From Marinobacter confluentis (GTDB lineage Bacteria > Pseudomonadota > Gammaproteobacteria > Pseudomonadales > Oleiphilaceae): a DNA stretch of 64,000 bases. The DNA is taken from the NCBI RefSeq assembly GCF_004785685.1, contig NZ_SRPF01000002.1, positions 1-64,000 of the forward strand, given 5' to 3'. Position numbers and translations under genes: made by a program. The notes under the pieces were generated by a model. The model did not search any database, was not told the DNA's origin, and worked only from the letters and a program-made list of their open reading frames with translations. Every line of letters begins with the position of its first letter. The first letter of the stretch is position 1. Below, piece after piece: positions 42,479-50,718 of this stretch.

Positions 42479-45046
42479 ATGACACGGAACTGGTTGCCCA
42501 TTAAAACAAACCCATGGACCCTGGGCCTGCCGCTGATCGCCATGCTGTGGCTGCTTCACATCTTTGACGCACCACAGCGGCTGAATTTCTGGATTTACGA
42601 CACCCTGATCACCGCCTACCCGGCTGATATCGCACCGGATGTGGTACTCGTGGGCATAGACGAGCGAAGCCTGGATGATCTCGGGCAATGGCCCTGGCCC
42701 AGAGCCGTCCACGCCCGACTGGTTGAAAAACTGGCAGCGGCTGGTGCTGAAACCATTGTCTTTGATGTCCTGTTTTCGGAAGCCACCCCGGACGATCCCG
42801 ACCTAGCCTCTGCCATGGCCGCCCATGGCCAAGTCATTCTTCCGCTGCACCTGTCCCCGCTGTCCAGCAACCAGCTGATCACCACGCACCTGCCAGCGCC
42901 GGACCTGGCAACGGCGGCTGCCGGGCTGGGCCACGCCCATGTCGAACTGGACGAGGACGGCATTGCCCGTGGCACCTATCTGCGCAATGGTCTGGGCGAC
43001 CGGTTATGGCCAAGCCTGGCGCTGGCGGCCGCCGGTGTGGGGCAATCACCGGGGCCAGATCCGGAAGCGGCGCCCTACACCAACGTTCGCCAGCAGTATC
43101 GCGCCGTTCCTCTGGCGGGAGGCGCCGGCACCATCACGGCTTATTCCTACAGTAATGTGGTTTCCAGCCCACCTTCCCCTGAGCGGTTCCGGAACAAAAC
43201 GGTTTTTGTAGGGGCAACGGCCGCAGGTTTCGGCGACATTCTCCCGACGCCTTTCTCGGGGCTGCGGCAGCCTCTGTCCGGGGTCGAATTCCATGCACAG
43301 GCGTATTCGGCGCTGGTTGAGAACCGCCTCATCAGCCGCCTGCCAGAGAGCCTGTCGTTGGTGCTGGCAATCATCATCCTGGTATTTCTGGCGGTTGCCC
43401 TGCCCAGAATGCGGCCGGCACGTGCCCTGGGGCTATGCCTGTCCATCGCTCTGACGCTGCTAATCACCCAGGTTGCGTTGTTGTTGATCGGCAGTGTCTG
43501 GTTTTCCGTTGCCCCTGCGCTGATTGTGGCCACCCTGGCGATCCCGGTATCAAGCGCACTGCGCCTGGCCATGACCAACCGCTTCCTGAACCGGCAGCTG
43601 GATGACCTGGCCATGGGTCCGGCCATGAGTCTTCCCAAACCTTCCGTCCGTCACCCGGCCCAGCTGCTTTCCCACTTCCGCGCCCTGCTGCAGCCACGGG
43701 GCTGGCTGGTCGCCAAGGACGAAGAGGTGATCGATGCCGAAGGCCTCAGCCTGGCAGATGTACCGGAACTGACGGAAAACGGCCGCTGGCTTCACCGGAA
43801 CAATGAAAGCTGGATCCGCCTGGTCCGAAACGGAACCATTTACACCATCGGCCTCAAATTACCCAACGATCTGAGCCGGGAAGCAATACAGCGATATCTG
43901 CAGCGTCTTCCACTGATGGAAGCCAGCACGGACGAGCCTCACCGGTCCCCCCGCGAAAACGTCTCCGCCAGGATTGAACGGGTGCGCAAAGCAACGCACC
44001 AGATGAACCAGATGCAACAGTTCATCCAGCGCAGTTTTGAAAGCATGCCCGATGGCATCATCGTGACCGACGAACTCGGGGTGATACGATTTGCCAACGG
44101 GCATATTGAGGAATGGTTCGGCGAGCCTACGCCCAGCCTGAGCGGCCTGCCATTGGCCCGGCTGCTTGATGGCCACGACCCCCGCGAGACGACGCCCTGG
44201 CACGAAACCGTCTCCGAAACCCTGACCCTGGCCCAGGCCAGAACCGTTGACCTTCGCCTTTCAGAGAAATCATTCCTGATTCACTTTGCCCCCTTCGCCC
44301 TGCCCGGCAGCGAACAGAATGGGATCATTGCCAACGTGTCGGACATTTCAGAACTTCGGGAGCAGCAGCGCCAGCACCGGGAGGCTATCGACTTCATCTC
44401 CCACGATGTTCGCTCGCCCCTGGTGTCTCAGCTAGCCCTGATCGAACAGCTCAAGCGGAATCATGGCCAGATCGACACCGCGCAACTGGACCAGTTGGGC
44501 ATGCTGGCCCGTCGCAGTTACCATCTGGCGGAGGAGTTTGTACAGTTAGCGCGGGCAGAGCAGCTTACCGAAACCCGCTTCTATGAGTGCGAGCTCCTGA
44601 ATATTGTCGAAAACGCGCGGGACAGCGTCAGCGAGCAGGCTACGGGGAAAGGCATTCAACTGGTACTGAATGGCCAGGAAGACCTCTGGCTGAAAGGTAA
44701 TGCAGAACTGCTGGAGCGTGCCGTGATCAACCTGATGACCAATGCGGTTCAGTACAGCCCTAGCGGTTCCACAGTCACGATACTGGTGTTCAGCGCCGGC
44801 CATGAGGCCTGCCTGACCGTAAACGATGAGGGCGAAGGCATCGCTGACGAGGAAATGCCGCACCTGTTCAGCCGCTACCGGCGCCAGAAAAGCAGCGAGC
44901 TTTCGGGGAACCACGGCACCGGCCTGGGCCTTTCGTTCGTTAACGTGGTGGTTGAAAAGCACCGGGGCAGCATCTCGGTGGACTCCCGGCTTGGGGTGGG
45001 CTCATCATTTCAGCTGAAGCTGCCGATGATGCCGCCTCCACGTTGA
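42479..45046 (+). CDS. CHASE2-PAS sensor histidine kinase
   Basis: This 855-residue membrane kinase has one N-terminal helix (about 13-30), then a periplasmic CHASE2 domain (about 35-290, with VVLVGIDERSLDDLGQWPWP near 57-76). Three hydrophobic helices (about 297-385) return to the cytosol, followed by a PAS domain (about 515-625). The kinase core has IDFISHDVRSPL (phospho-His about 642), an N box NLMTNAVQYS (about 750), a G1 box DEGEGI and a G2 box GTGLGLSF. It is the probable partner of the OmpR-type regulator two genes upstream. It starts 38 bases after the LysM-FecR gene. Confidence 0.9.
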   Translation: MTRNWLPIKTNPWTLGLPLIAMLWLLHIFDAPQRLNFWIYDTLITAYPADIAPDVVLVGIDERSLDDLGQWPWPRAVHARLVEKLAAAGAETIVFDVLFSEATPDDPDLASAMAAHGQVILPLHLSPLSSNQLITTHLPAPDLATAAAGLGHAHVELDEDGIARGTYLRNGLGDRLWPSLALAAAGVGQSPGPDPEAAPYTNVRQQYRAVPLAGGAGTITAYSYSNVVSSPPSPERFRNKTVFVGATAAGFGDILPTPFSGLRQPLSGVEFHAQAYSALVENRLISRLPESLSLVLAIIILVFLAVALPRMRPARALGLCLSIALTLLITQVALLLIGSVWFSVAPALIVATLAIPVSSALRLAMTNRFLNRQLDDLAMGPAMSLPKPSVRHPAQLLSHFRALLQPRGWLVAKDEEVIDAEGLSLADVPELTENGRWLHRNNESWIRLVRNGTIYTIGLKLPNDLSREAIQRYLQRLPLMEASTDEPHRSPRENVSARIERVRKATHQMNQMQQFIQRSFESMPDGIIVTDELGVIRFANGHIEEWFGEPTPSLSGLPLARLLDGHDPRETTPWHETVSETLTLAQARTVDLRLSEKSFLIHFAPFALPGSEQNGIIANVSDISELREQQRQHREAIDFISHDVRSPLVSQLALIEQLKRNHGQIDTAQLDQLGMLARRSYHLAEEFVQLARAEQLTETRFYECELLNIVENARDSVSEQATGKGIQLVLNGQEDLWLKGNAELLERAVINLMTNAVQYSPSGSTVTILVFSAGHEACLTVNDEGEGIADEEMPHLFSRYRRQKSSELSGNHGTGLGLSFVNVVVEKHRGSISVDSRLGVGSSFQLKLPMMPPPR

Positions 45047-45052
45047 AAAGCC

Positions 45053-45080
45053 AAAAAAAACCACCGGCGCTGCCAGTGGC
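45053..45080 (-). terminator. Rho-independent terminator of the lipoprotein gene
   Basis: On the minus strand CCACTGGC and GCCGGTGG pair (eight pairs, one G-U) around a short loop and are followed by TTTTTTTT (45060-45053). It sits between convergent kinase and lipoprotein genes. Confidence 0.8.
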
Positions 45081-45105
45081 TGTAAACGTTCTCGTTCTGC
45101 CTGTG

Positions 45106-45144
45106 CTCAACTCTGAAACTCAATTCTGAAACTCAACTCTGAAA
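45106..45144. repeat. Three tandem 13-bp repeats at the lipoprotein 3' end
   Basis: CTCAACTCTGAAA occurs at 45106-45118, CTCAATTCTGAAA at 45119-45131 and CTCAACTCTGAAA at 45132-45144. The last copy contains the stop codon of the minus-strand lipoprotein gene. Because 13 is not a multiple of three, copy-number change would leave the protein end intact but vary the 3' untranslated region. Confidence 0.85.
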
Positions 45145-45573
45145 AGTTTTACTCACCAGATCAGATGGTGGGCTCATCAGGCCGTTATCGTCTTCCGCCT
45201 GAACGCTGAAGTACCACGTGCCCTCAGAAAGACCGTCCACGGTGTATTCCATCACGTAGGCATCGTTAACGTAGATTTTCTGATCCAGATTTTCCGGATT
45301 CTGACCGTAACTGATGACGTACCCTGCCAGCTCGGCCATATTCAGGGACTCGTTGTTCTGGCGCTGTAGCGGCGCATTCCAGCTTAATGCTGCCTGCCGA
45401 TCCGGGGTCTGCCCGTCAACGCTCTGGCCAGACGTACCCGATGAACCAACGGTGCCGGATGCGGCCTGGGAATCAGAGCCGCTGGAAGAACCACCGCCTC
45501 CACAACCAGTCAAAACGATTCCAATGATAAACGCGGCGATCCATGCCTTAGACACTTTAATGACGCGTTTCAT
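45133..45573 (-). CDS. Lipoprotein with single Fn3-like domain
   Basis: This 146-residue secreted lipoprotein has a basic start, a hydrophobic helix and the lipobox LTGC (Cys24), followed by a glycine/serine linker rich in G and S. The rest (about 60-140) is one fibronectin-III-like domain: AALSWNAPLQR, GYVISYGQNPENL, YFSVQAEDDNG. No sorting rule (Asp+2) is present, since Gly follows Cys, which suggests outer-membrane delivery. A clear terminator follows. Function unknown; surface binding or scaffold is possible. Confidence 0.85.
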   Translation of the reverse strand: MKRVIKVSKAWIAAFIIGIVLTGCGGGGSSSGSDSQAASGTVGSSGTSGQSVDGQTPDRQAALSWNAPLQRQNNESLNMAELAGYVISYGQNPENLDQKIYVNDAYVMEYTVDGLSEGTWYFSVQAEDDNGLMSPPSDLVSKTFQS

Positions 45574-45811
45574 AGCAGCTTTACACCAGGTTTCCGTCGA
45601 ATTTGTGAAATTCTATAAAATTGACGCAAACGAAGCCGTGATCTCTGTCATTTCAATAGCTGCCTTTTCGCCATTTTTTTGACGGCGCGGCGGCTTCGCT
45701 TGGCGACTACCTGGAGCGATAACGTGCGAAGTGTTGTTTTTATTCCAGCGCTGAATCCAGGAAAACCTGAAATGATCGGCGTTTCAAAAAGACCGGGGGC
45801 TTTCGCGCAGA

Positions 45812-45846
45812 CAAAAAAAAGCCAATCGTTTCCGACTGGCTTTTCA
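45812..45846 (-). terminator. Terminator of the initiator tRNA gene
   Basis: AAAAGCCAATCG (45817-45828) pairs with CGACTGGCTTTT (45833-45844), a 12-bp stem with one mismatch. On the minus strand a run of T follows. It begins seven bases beyond the tRNA CCA end. Confidence 0.85.
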
Positions 45847-45850
45847 ATAA

Positions 45851-45927
<77 letters not shown>

Positions 45928-45971
45928 TCAAACTGGTGGTTAAACGGAGTGGCTCCGATCAACGTGCGCGT

Positions 45972-46000
45972 ATACTAAGGATTCACGTGCAGGCTGTCAA
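45972..46000 (-). promoter_or_regulatory. Promoter of the initiator tRNA gene
   Basis: On the minus strand a perfect -35 TTGACA (46000-45995) is separated by 17 bases from -10 TAGTAT (45977-45972). The GC-rich discriminator ACGCGCAC is typical of stable RNA promoters under stringent control. The -35 box contains the TGA stop of rnhB. Confidence 0.8.
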
Positions 46001-46674
46001 TCGATATTTTCAAACAGGTCAGTGGCAAAGGAGAGAGGTTCTGCCGGTTTCCCGGCATAGAGCCCAACCGTTTCAATGGCTTCCTGGACCGGCCGGAACG
46101 ACCGACGATGTTCAGGCGTTACACCGTACTGATTGAGCGCAGCCAGATGCGCAGGTGCGGGATAGCCTTTATTACCGGCGAATCCGTACTCGGGGAAGCG
46201 CTCGTCAAGCAGTTTCATTTCCCGGTCCCGGGTTACTTTTGCCAGTATGGAGGCGGCACTGATGGCCTCAACGCGGCTGTCACCCTTGATCACCGGCTCC
46301 GACGGCCAGTGCCAGTCCGGACATCGGTTTCCATCTACCAACACGTACTCGGGCGAAACCGACAGCCCTTCCACTGCCCGCTTCATGGCGAGCATTGTGG
46401 CCCAGTAAATGTTCAGCCGGTCGATTTCATCGGCCTCGCATCGACCAAGACACCAGGCAGTCGCATTTTCCAGAATCTGGTCATAAAGTGCTTCCCGACG
46501 CTTTTCTGTCAGCTTCTTGGAGTCAGCCAGCCCGGCTACGGGCCTGTCCGGATCAAGAATCACGGCAGCAGTCACAACCGCGCCGACCAGAGGACCCCGC
46601 CCGACCTCATCTACGCCGGCAAGCAGACGGCCCCGGTACCTGCAGACAAAAGGTGGCAATGGCGGCCTGGCCAT
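45997..46674 (-). CDS. rnhB: Ribonuclease HII
   Basis: This 225-residue RNase HII starts RNA removal from RNA-DNA hybrids and excises misincorporated ribonucleotides. The hallmark DEVGRGPL (about 21-28) supplies catalytic Asp-Glu, and further conserved blocks are [17 protein letters not shown] and [18 protein letters not shown], with the third Asp in this last block. Its ATG overlaps the lpxB stop by one base (TGATG). It is the last gene of the long envelope operon; its stop lies in the -35 box of the initiator tRNA promoter. Confidence 0.95.
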   Translation of the reverse strand: MARPPLPPFVCRYRGRLLAGVDEVGRGPLVGAVVTAAVILDPDRPVAGLADSKKLTEKRREALYDQILENATAWCLGRCEADEIDRLNIYWATMLAMKRAVEGLSVSPEYVLVDGNRCPDWHWPSEPVIKGDSRVEAISAASILAKVTRDREMKLLDERFPEYGFAGNKGYPAPAHLAALNQYGVTPEHRRSFRPVQEAIETVGLYAGKPAEPLSFATDLFENID

Positions 46675-47837
46675 CAGCGGTTGCCCCCGATCAGGTTGGC
46701 TATTGCTGAGGCGGCCTGCTCGTCTGCATTCTGTCGCAGGCTATTGTGAATCTCCGAGAATGCTTCCGTCAGACGCTGCCGTTCGCCCGTGTTCTCAAGG
46801 CGCTCCAGCACCGCTTCGCCCAGGGCCTCAGGCGTTGCGTCGTCCTGAATCAGTTCCGGCACCAGCGGCTGCCGGGCTAACAGATTGGGCAGCGCTATAT
46901 AGGGCGACTTGACCATGCGCGACACTATTTTGAAACTGAGGTTGCTTAGGCGATACCCGACCACCATCGGCTTTTTGAGCAGCATGGCCTCAAGCGTTGC
47001 CGTGCCGGAGGCCAGCAGCACGACATCCGCTGCGGCCATGACTTCACGGGAACGACCCCGGACAATGGTGACCGCAAGTTTTACATCCAGCGCATCAACC
47101 AGCGCCCTGACCTGTTGCTCGCGCTCACGATTGACACAGGGAATGGCGAGCTGAAGGTCTGGCCGGCGTGACTGGATCCACCGCGCCGCCTCCAGGAACA
47201 GACCGCCCAGCCGCTCAACTTCGCCGCCGCGGCTGCCGGGCAGGATTGCCAGTACCGGCGCCTGCTCATCCAGGCCCAGGTTGCGACGCGCGGCAAGTGT
47301 GTCTGGCTCCATCGGAATCATGTCCGCCAGCGGGTGGCCGACAAAGGCTACCGGCACCTTGTGCTCTTCATAGAACCTTGCCTCAAAAGGAAACAGGGTG
47401 AGCATCAGGTCGACGGATTTGGCAATCTTGAAAATCCGGTTCTGGCGCCAGGCCCAGACTGACGGGCTGACATAGTGGGCGGTCAGCATGCCGGCATCAC
47501 GGCAGCGGCGCTCAACGCCCAGGGTGAAATCCGGTGAGTCGATACCGATCACCACATCCGGGGGATTCTGCAGGAAATAGCTCATCAGGCGGGCACGAAT
47601 GCTGAACAGTTCCCGCAGCCGGCCCAGCACTTCAACCAGCCCCATCACGGAAAGACGTTCCATGGGCACCAGCGAATGAAAGCCCTCGGCGACCATCTCG
47701 TCACCGCCAATACCCACAAACCGCGCCCCCGGGTATTTGCGGCGAAGGGCACGAATCAGCCCTGCGCCCAGAATGTCCCCTGAGGCTTCTCCGGCGACAA
47801 TGCCAAAAACGGGCGCTCGATGTCGGTTCTGGGTCAT
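46674..47837 (-). CDS. lpxB: Lipid-A-disaccharide synthase
   Basis: This 387-residue glycosyltransferase (GT19), peripheral at the inner membrane, joins UDP-2,3-diacylglucosamine and lipid X to give the lipid A disaccharide. Family marks are [13 protein letters not shown] (about 14-26), [12 protein letters not shown] (about 98-109), [12 protein letters not shown] (about 124-135) and [10 protein letters not shown] (about 193-202), with ASGTATLE towards the C-terminus. It lies 6 bases after lpxA and overlaps rnhB by one base, within the conserved lipid A cluster. Confidence 0.96.
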   Translation of the reverse strand: MTQNRHRAPVFGIVAGEASGDILGAGLIRALRRKYPGARFVGIGGDEMVAEGFHSLVPMERLSVMGLVEVLGRLRELFSIRARLMSYFLQNPPDVVIGIDSPDFTLGVERRCRDAGMLTAHYVSPSVWAWRQNRIFKIAKSVDLMLTLFPFEARFYEEHKVPVAFVGHPLADMIPMEPDTLAARRNLGLDEQAPVLAILPGSRGGEVERLGGLFLEAARWIQSRRPDLQLAIPCVNREREQQVRALVDALDVKLAVTIVRGRSREVMAAADVVLLASGTATLEAMLLKKPMVVGYRLSNLSFKIVSRMVKSPYIALPNLLARQPLVPELIQDDATPEALGEAVLERLENTGERQRLTEAFSEIHNSLRQNADEQAASAIANLIGGNR

Positions 47838-47843
47838 CAGTGG

Positions 47844-48635
47844 CTAGCGGATAATGCCGCGGTCGGCACCACGCAGTGAATCAATCAATGGCCGGATCTC
47901 GGGGATGTCCTGACAGGTTTTTTCCAACTCTTCCACCGCCTGTGCCGTGGTCAGGCCCTGGCGGTAAATGGTTTTGTAGGCCCGGCGCAGGGACATCAGT
48001 GCGTCCTTGCTGAAACCCCGGCGTCGCAGCCCTTCCACATTCATGCCAAACGGCTTGGCTGACTGGCCGCTGGCCATGACGTAGGCGGGGATGTCTTTGA
48101 GAACAATGCTGCCACCGGCGGCCATGCTGTGAACGCCGATATTGCAGAACTGGTGCACCATGGTACCGCCGCCAAGAATGGCGTAATCGCCAATCGACAC
48201 GTGGCCGGCCAGTGTTGTGGTGTTTGCCAGGATCGTGTTGTTGCCAATCACACAATCATGGGCCACGTGAACATAGGCCATGAACAGGTTGCCATTACCA
48301 ATCACGGTTTCACCACGATCCTGAACGGTACCCCGGTGAATAGTGCAGTTTTCGCGGATAACGTTGTCGTCACCGATGAGCAGTGTAGTGGGCTCGCCCG
48401 CGTACTTCTTGTCCTGGCATTCTTCGCCGATGCTCGAGAACTGGAAAATACGATTGTTCCGGCCGATGGTGGTCGGGCCTTTAATCACAACGTGGGAGAG
48501 AACTTCGGTGCCCTCACCGATTTCCACGCCGGGGCCAACGTAACTCCAGGGGCCAACCGTGACTCCTTCAGCCAGCTTTGCGGAAGGATCCACGATAGCC
48601 TGGGGATGAATTCCCGACCAGTCGTTTGTTGTCAT
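47844..48635 (-). CDS. lpxA: UDP-N-acetylglucosamine O-acyltransferase
   Basis: This 263-residue left-handed beta-helix acyltransferase performs the first committed step of lipid A synthesis, moving a 3-hydroxyacyl chain from ACP. Hexapeptide repeats run through residues 10-190. The catalytic histidine is in YVHVAHDCVIGN (about His129). The C-terminal helical domain includes GLRRRGFSKDALMSLRRAYK. Its ATG overlaps the fabZ stop by one base (TGATG), so lipid A and fatty-acid elongation genes are translationally joined. Confidence 0.96.
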   Translation of the reverse strand: MTTNDWSGIHPQAIVDPSAKLAEGVTVGPWSYVGPGVEIGEGTEVLSHVVIKGPTTIGRNNRIFQFSSIGEECQDKKYAGEPTTLLIGDDNVIRENCTIHRGTVQDRGETVIGNGNLFMAYVHVAHDCVIGNNTILANTTTLAGHVSIGDYAILGGGTMVHQFCNIGVHSMAAGGSIVLKDIPAYVMASGQSAKPFGMNVEGLRRRGFSKDALMSLRRAYKTIYRQGLTTAQAVEELEKTCQDIPEIRPLIDSLRGADRGIIR

Positions 48636-49075
48636 CAGCCTTCTCTCTCAGCGGTCAGTATTTCTGCCACACAGACAACTTCATCATCTACCAGGGCACG
48701 GCATTCAAACTTCCAGATTCCACGCTTACCCGTGAGAATACGAGACTCCATGAGGAGCCTGTCTCCGGGCACAACAGGACGCTTGAAGCGCACCTTACTG
48801 GAACCGGCCAGATATTGCACCAGCCCGTCTGACGGCTTGCGCCCGCCGGTCATGAAAACCAGAATACCCGAAAGTTGCGCCATCGCCTCAAGAATCAGTA
48901 CGCCGGGCATGATCGGGTTATTCGGAAAGTGGCCGGCAAAGTAGGGCTCATTCAGGGAGATGTTCTTAAACCCCTTGATGAATTCACCTTTCTCAATATC
49001 GGTTACCCGGTCTACCAGCAAAAAGGGGTATCGGTGAGGCAAATACTCCTGGATTTCATCGATGTACATCATCAC
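48635..49075 (-). CDS. fabZ: 3-hydroxyacyl-ACP dehydratase FabZ
   Basis: This 146-residue hot-dog-fold dehydratase of type II fatty acid synthesis competes with LpxA/LpxD for 3-hydroxyacyl-ACP. It begins with [13 protein letters not shown], has the catalytic histidine in [15 protein letters not shown] (about His51), and the glutamate in VLILEAMAQ (about Glu65). Three adjacent ATG codons (49075, 49072, 49069) make the exact start ambiguous. It follows lpxD by eight bases and overlaps lpxA by one. Confidence 0.95.
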   Translation of the reverse strand: MMMYIDEIQEYLPHRYPFLLVDRVTDIEKGEFIKGFKNISLNEPYFAGHFPNNPIMPGVLILEAMAQLSGILVFMTGGRKPSDGLVQYLAGSSKVRFKRPVVPGDRLLMESRILTGKRGIWKFECRALVDDEVVCVAEILTAEREG

Positions 49076-49083
49076 TTTGGGTC

Positions 49084-50109
49084 TCAGCCTTCCAGTTTCT
49101 TTTCCAGTTCTTTGATTCGCCGCGCCAGGCTATCGAGCTGCCGGAATCTGACTGCATTCTTGCGCCACTGCCGATTGGTGTCCGCCCCGGTGCCTGAAGA
49201 GTATACGCCAGGCTCGGTGATATCGCCGGTCACCATGGTCATGCCGGTCAGGTGAACCTGATCGGTCAGGGTCAGATGGCCGGATACGACCGACGCACCG
49301 CCGAACACGCAATGACTGCCAATGCGCGTGCTGCCGGCGATACCTACCATGCCAGCCATGGCACAGTGGTCGCCGATATTGACGTTGTGGGCAATCTGGA
49401 CAAGGTTGTCCAGCTTAACGCCGTTGCCGATCACGGTATCATCAAGCGCACCCCGATCTATGGTGGTATTTGCGCCTACCTCAACGTCATCTCCCAGTAT
49501 CACCCGGCCAATCTGGGCAATTCGGTGCCAGGCACCTTTCTCATTGGCAAAGCCGAAGCCGTCAGACCCCAGCACCGCACCACTAAGGATATGGCAACGT
49601 CTACCGATCACCACATCGTGAGCAAAGGTCACTCTCGGCCGTAATAGAGAGTAATCCCCCAACTGGCAACGGGCACCGATCACCGAGCCGGCGCCAACAA
49701 CCACGCCCTCACCGATCACGACATCATCTTCGATCACCGCCTGGGGGCCAATACTGGCACTGTCCGGAATCCGGGCAGATGCAGATACTACCGCCGAGGG
49801 GTGAATCCCGGCTGCCGCCACCGGCGCGGGGTCAAACCGATGGCTCAGGGTTGCGTAACCAAAATAGGGGTTGTCCATGAGCACTGCAGCGCCGGTGAAC
49901 TTGTCTGCCACCGAAGGCGAGATAATTACAGCTGAAGCCCTGGTGTCAGCCAGGTGACGGGCATAGGAAGGGTTCGCCAGAAAGGCGATCTGTCCTGGAG
50001 TGGCGGCTTGGAGCGTTGCCAGGCCGGTTATCTCGATGTCTGGTTCACCGCGCAATTGCGCACCAAGCTCAGCGGCAATATCGCCCAGTCGCATGGAAGA
50101 CTTCACCAT
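49084..50109 (-). CDS. lpxD: UDP-3-O-(3-hydroxyacyl)glucosamine N-acyltransferase
   Basis: This beta-helix acyltransferase of about 341 residues adds the second acyl chain in lipid A synthesis. It has an N-terminal uridine-binding domain (about 5-100), hexapeptide repeats (about 105-310) and the catalytic histidine in [15 protein letters not shown] (near residue 240). The C-terminal helix is [14 protein letters not shown] 50109 is preferred over GTG 50112 because GGGGAG is six bases upstream. It lies downstream of skp by about 54 bases. Confidence 0.95.
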   Translation of the reverse strand: MVKSSMRLGDIAAELGAQLRGEPDIEITGLATLQAATPGQIAFLANPSYARHLADTRASAVIISPSVADKFTGAAVLMDNPYFGYATLSHRFDPAPVAAAGIHPSAVVSASARIPDSASIGPQAVIEDDVVIGEGVVVGAGSVIGARCQLGDYSLLRPRVTFAHDVVIGRRCHILSGAVLGSDGFGFANEKGAWHRIAQIGRVILGDDVEVGANTTIDRGALDDTVIGNGVKLDNLVQIAHNVNIGDHCAMAGMVGIAGSTRIGSHCVFGGASVVSGHLTLTDQVHLTGMTMVTGDITEPGVYSSGTGADTNRQWRKNAVRFRQLDSLARRIKELEKKLEG

Positions 50110-50163
50110 CACCTACTCCCCGAAGATGGATCAAGCGGAACCCTGGAACCGGGTCCCGGAAGA

Positions 50164-50661
50164 TTAACGGTCCAGCTTTTCCAGTAGCTGTGCTGTCAGA
50201 TTCATGTCCGGCTTGACGTACACCACGGCTTCGCTTGGCAGGATCATATCCAGGTCATGCTCGTCGACCAGTTCCTGAACCGCCGCATCCACGTCCGGAC
50301 GGGCCTCTTCCAGAAAGCTCTGTTTGCGGTTGGCGACGGTTGAATCGAGCCTCTGTTTAAGCGCGTTGAACTGCTGCACTTTCTCCTGGAACTGCGCCGC
50401 CAGCCTGTTGCGCTCTGATTCATTCATCATGGCGCCGTCCTGTTCCAGCCGCTCCTTCAGCGCCCTGGCTTCCTCCTGGGTTTCCCGCACTTTGGCTTCT
50501 TCGCCGGAAAAATCCTGTTGCAGTTTTGCACTGAACGCCTGGGCTTCCTTGGATGAGAAAAGCGCCTGACGAAGGTCAACAACGCCGATTCTGGTCTCTG
50601 CAACAACCGGGGTTGACATCAGCAGGGCAACCAGGGTGGCCATTATGGGTAAACGCAACAT
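50164..50661 (-). CDS. skp: Periplasmic chaperone Skp/OmpH
   Basis: This 165-residue periplasmic chaperone carries unfolded outer-membrane proteins to BamA. It has a signal peptide with probable cleavage after PVVA (about residue 21), then IGVVDLRQALFSSKEAQ, then the long charged coiled-coil tentacles (about 55-120), and a C-terminal strand with IILPSEAVVYV-like text. Length is usual for the family. It follows bamA by 57 bases in the same transcript. Confidence 0.93.
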   Translation of the reverse strand: MLRLPIMATLVALLMSTPVVAETRIGVVDLRQALFSSKEAQAFSAKLQQDFSGEEAKVRETQEEARALKERLEQDGAMMNESERNRLAAQFQEKVQQFNALKQRLDSTVANRKQSFLEEARPDVDAAVQELVDEHDLDMILPSEAVVYVKPDMNLTAQLLEKLDR

Positions 50662-50718
50662 ATCTACTCTCCTGAAATCATACTAGACGGTATTGGCCAG
50701 AACTCTTAACCAGCCCCT

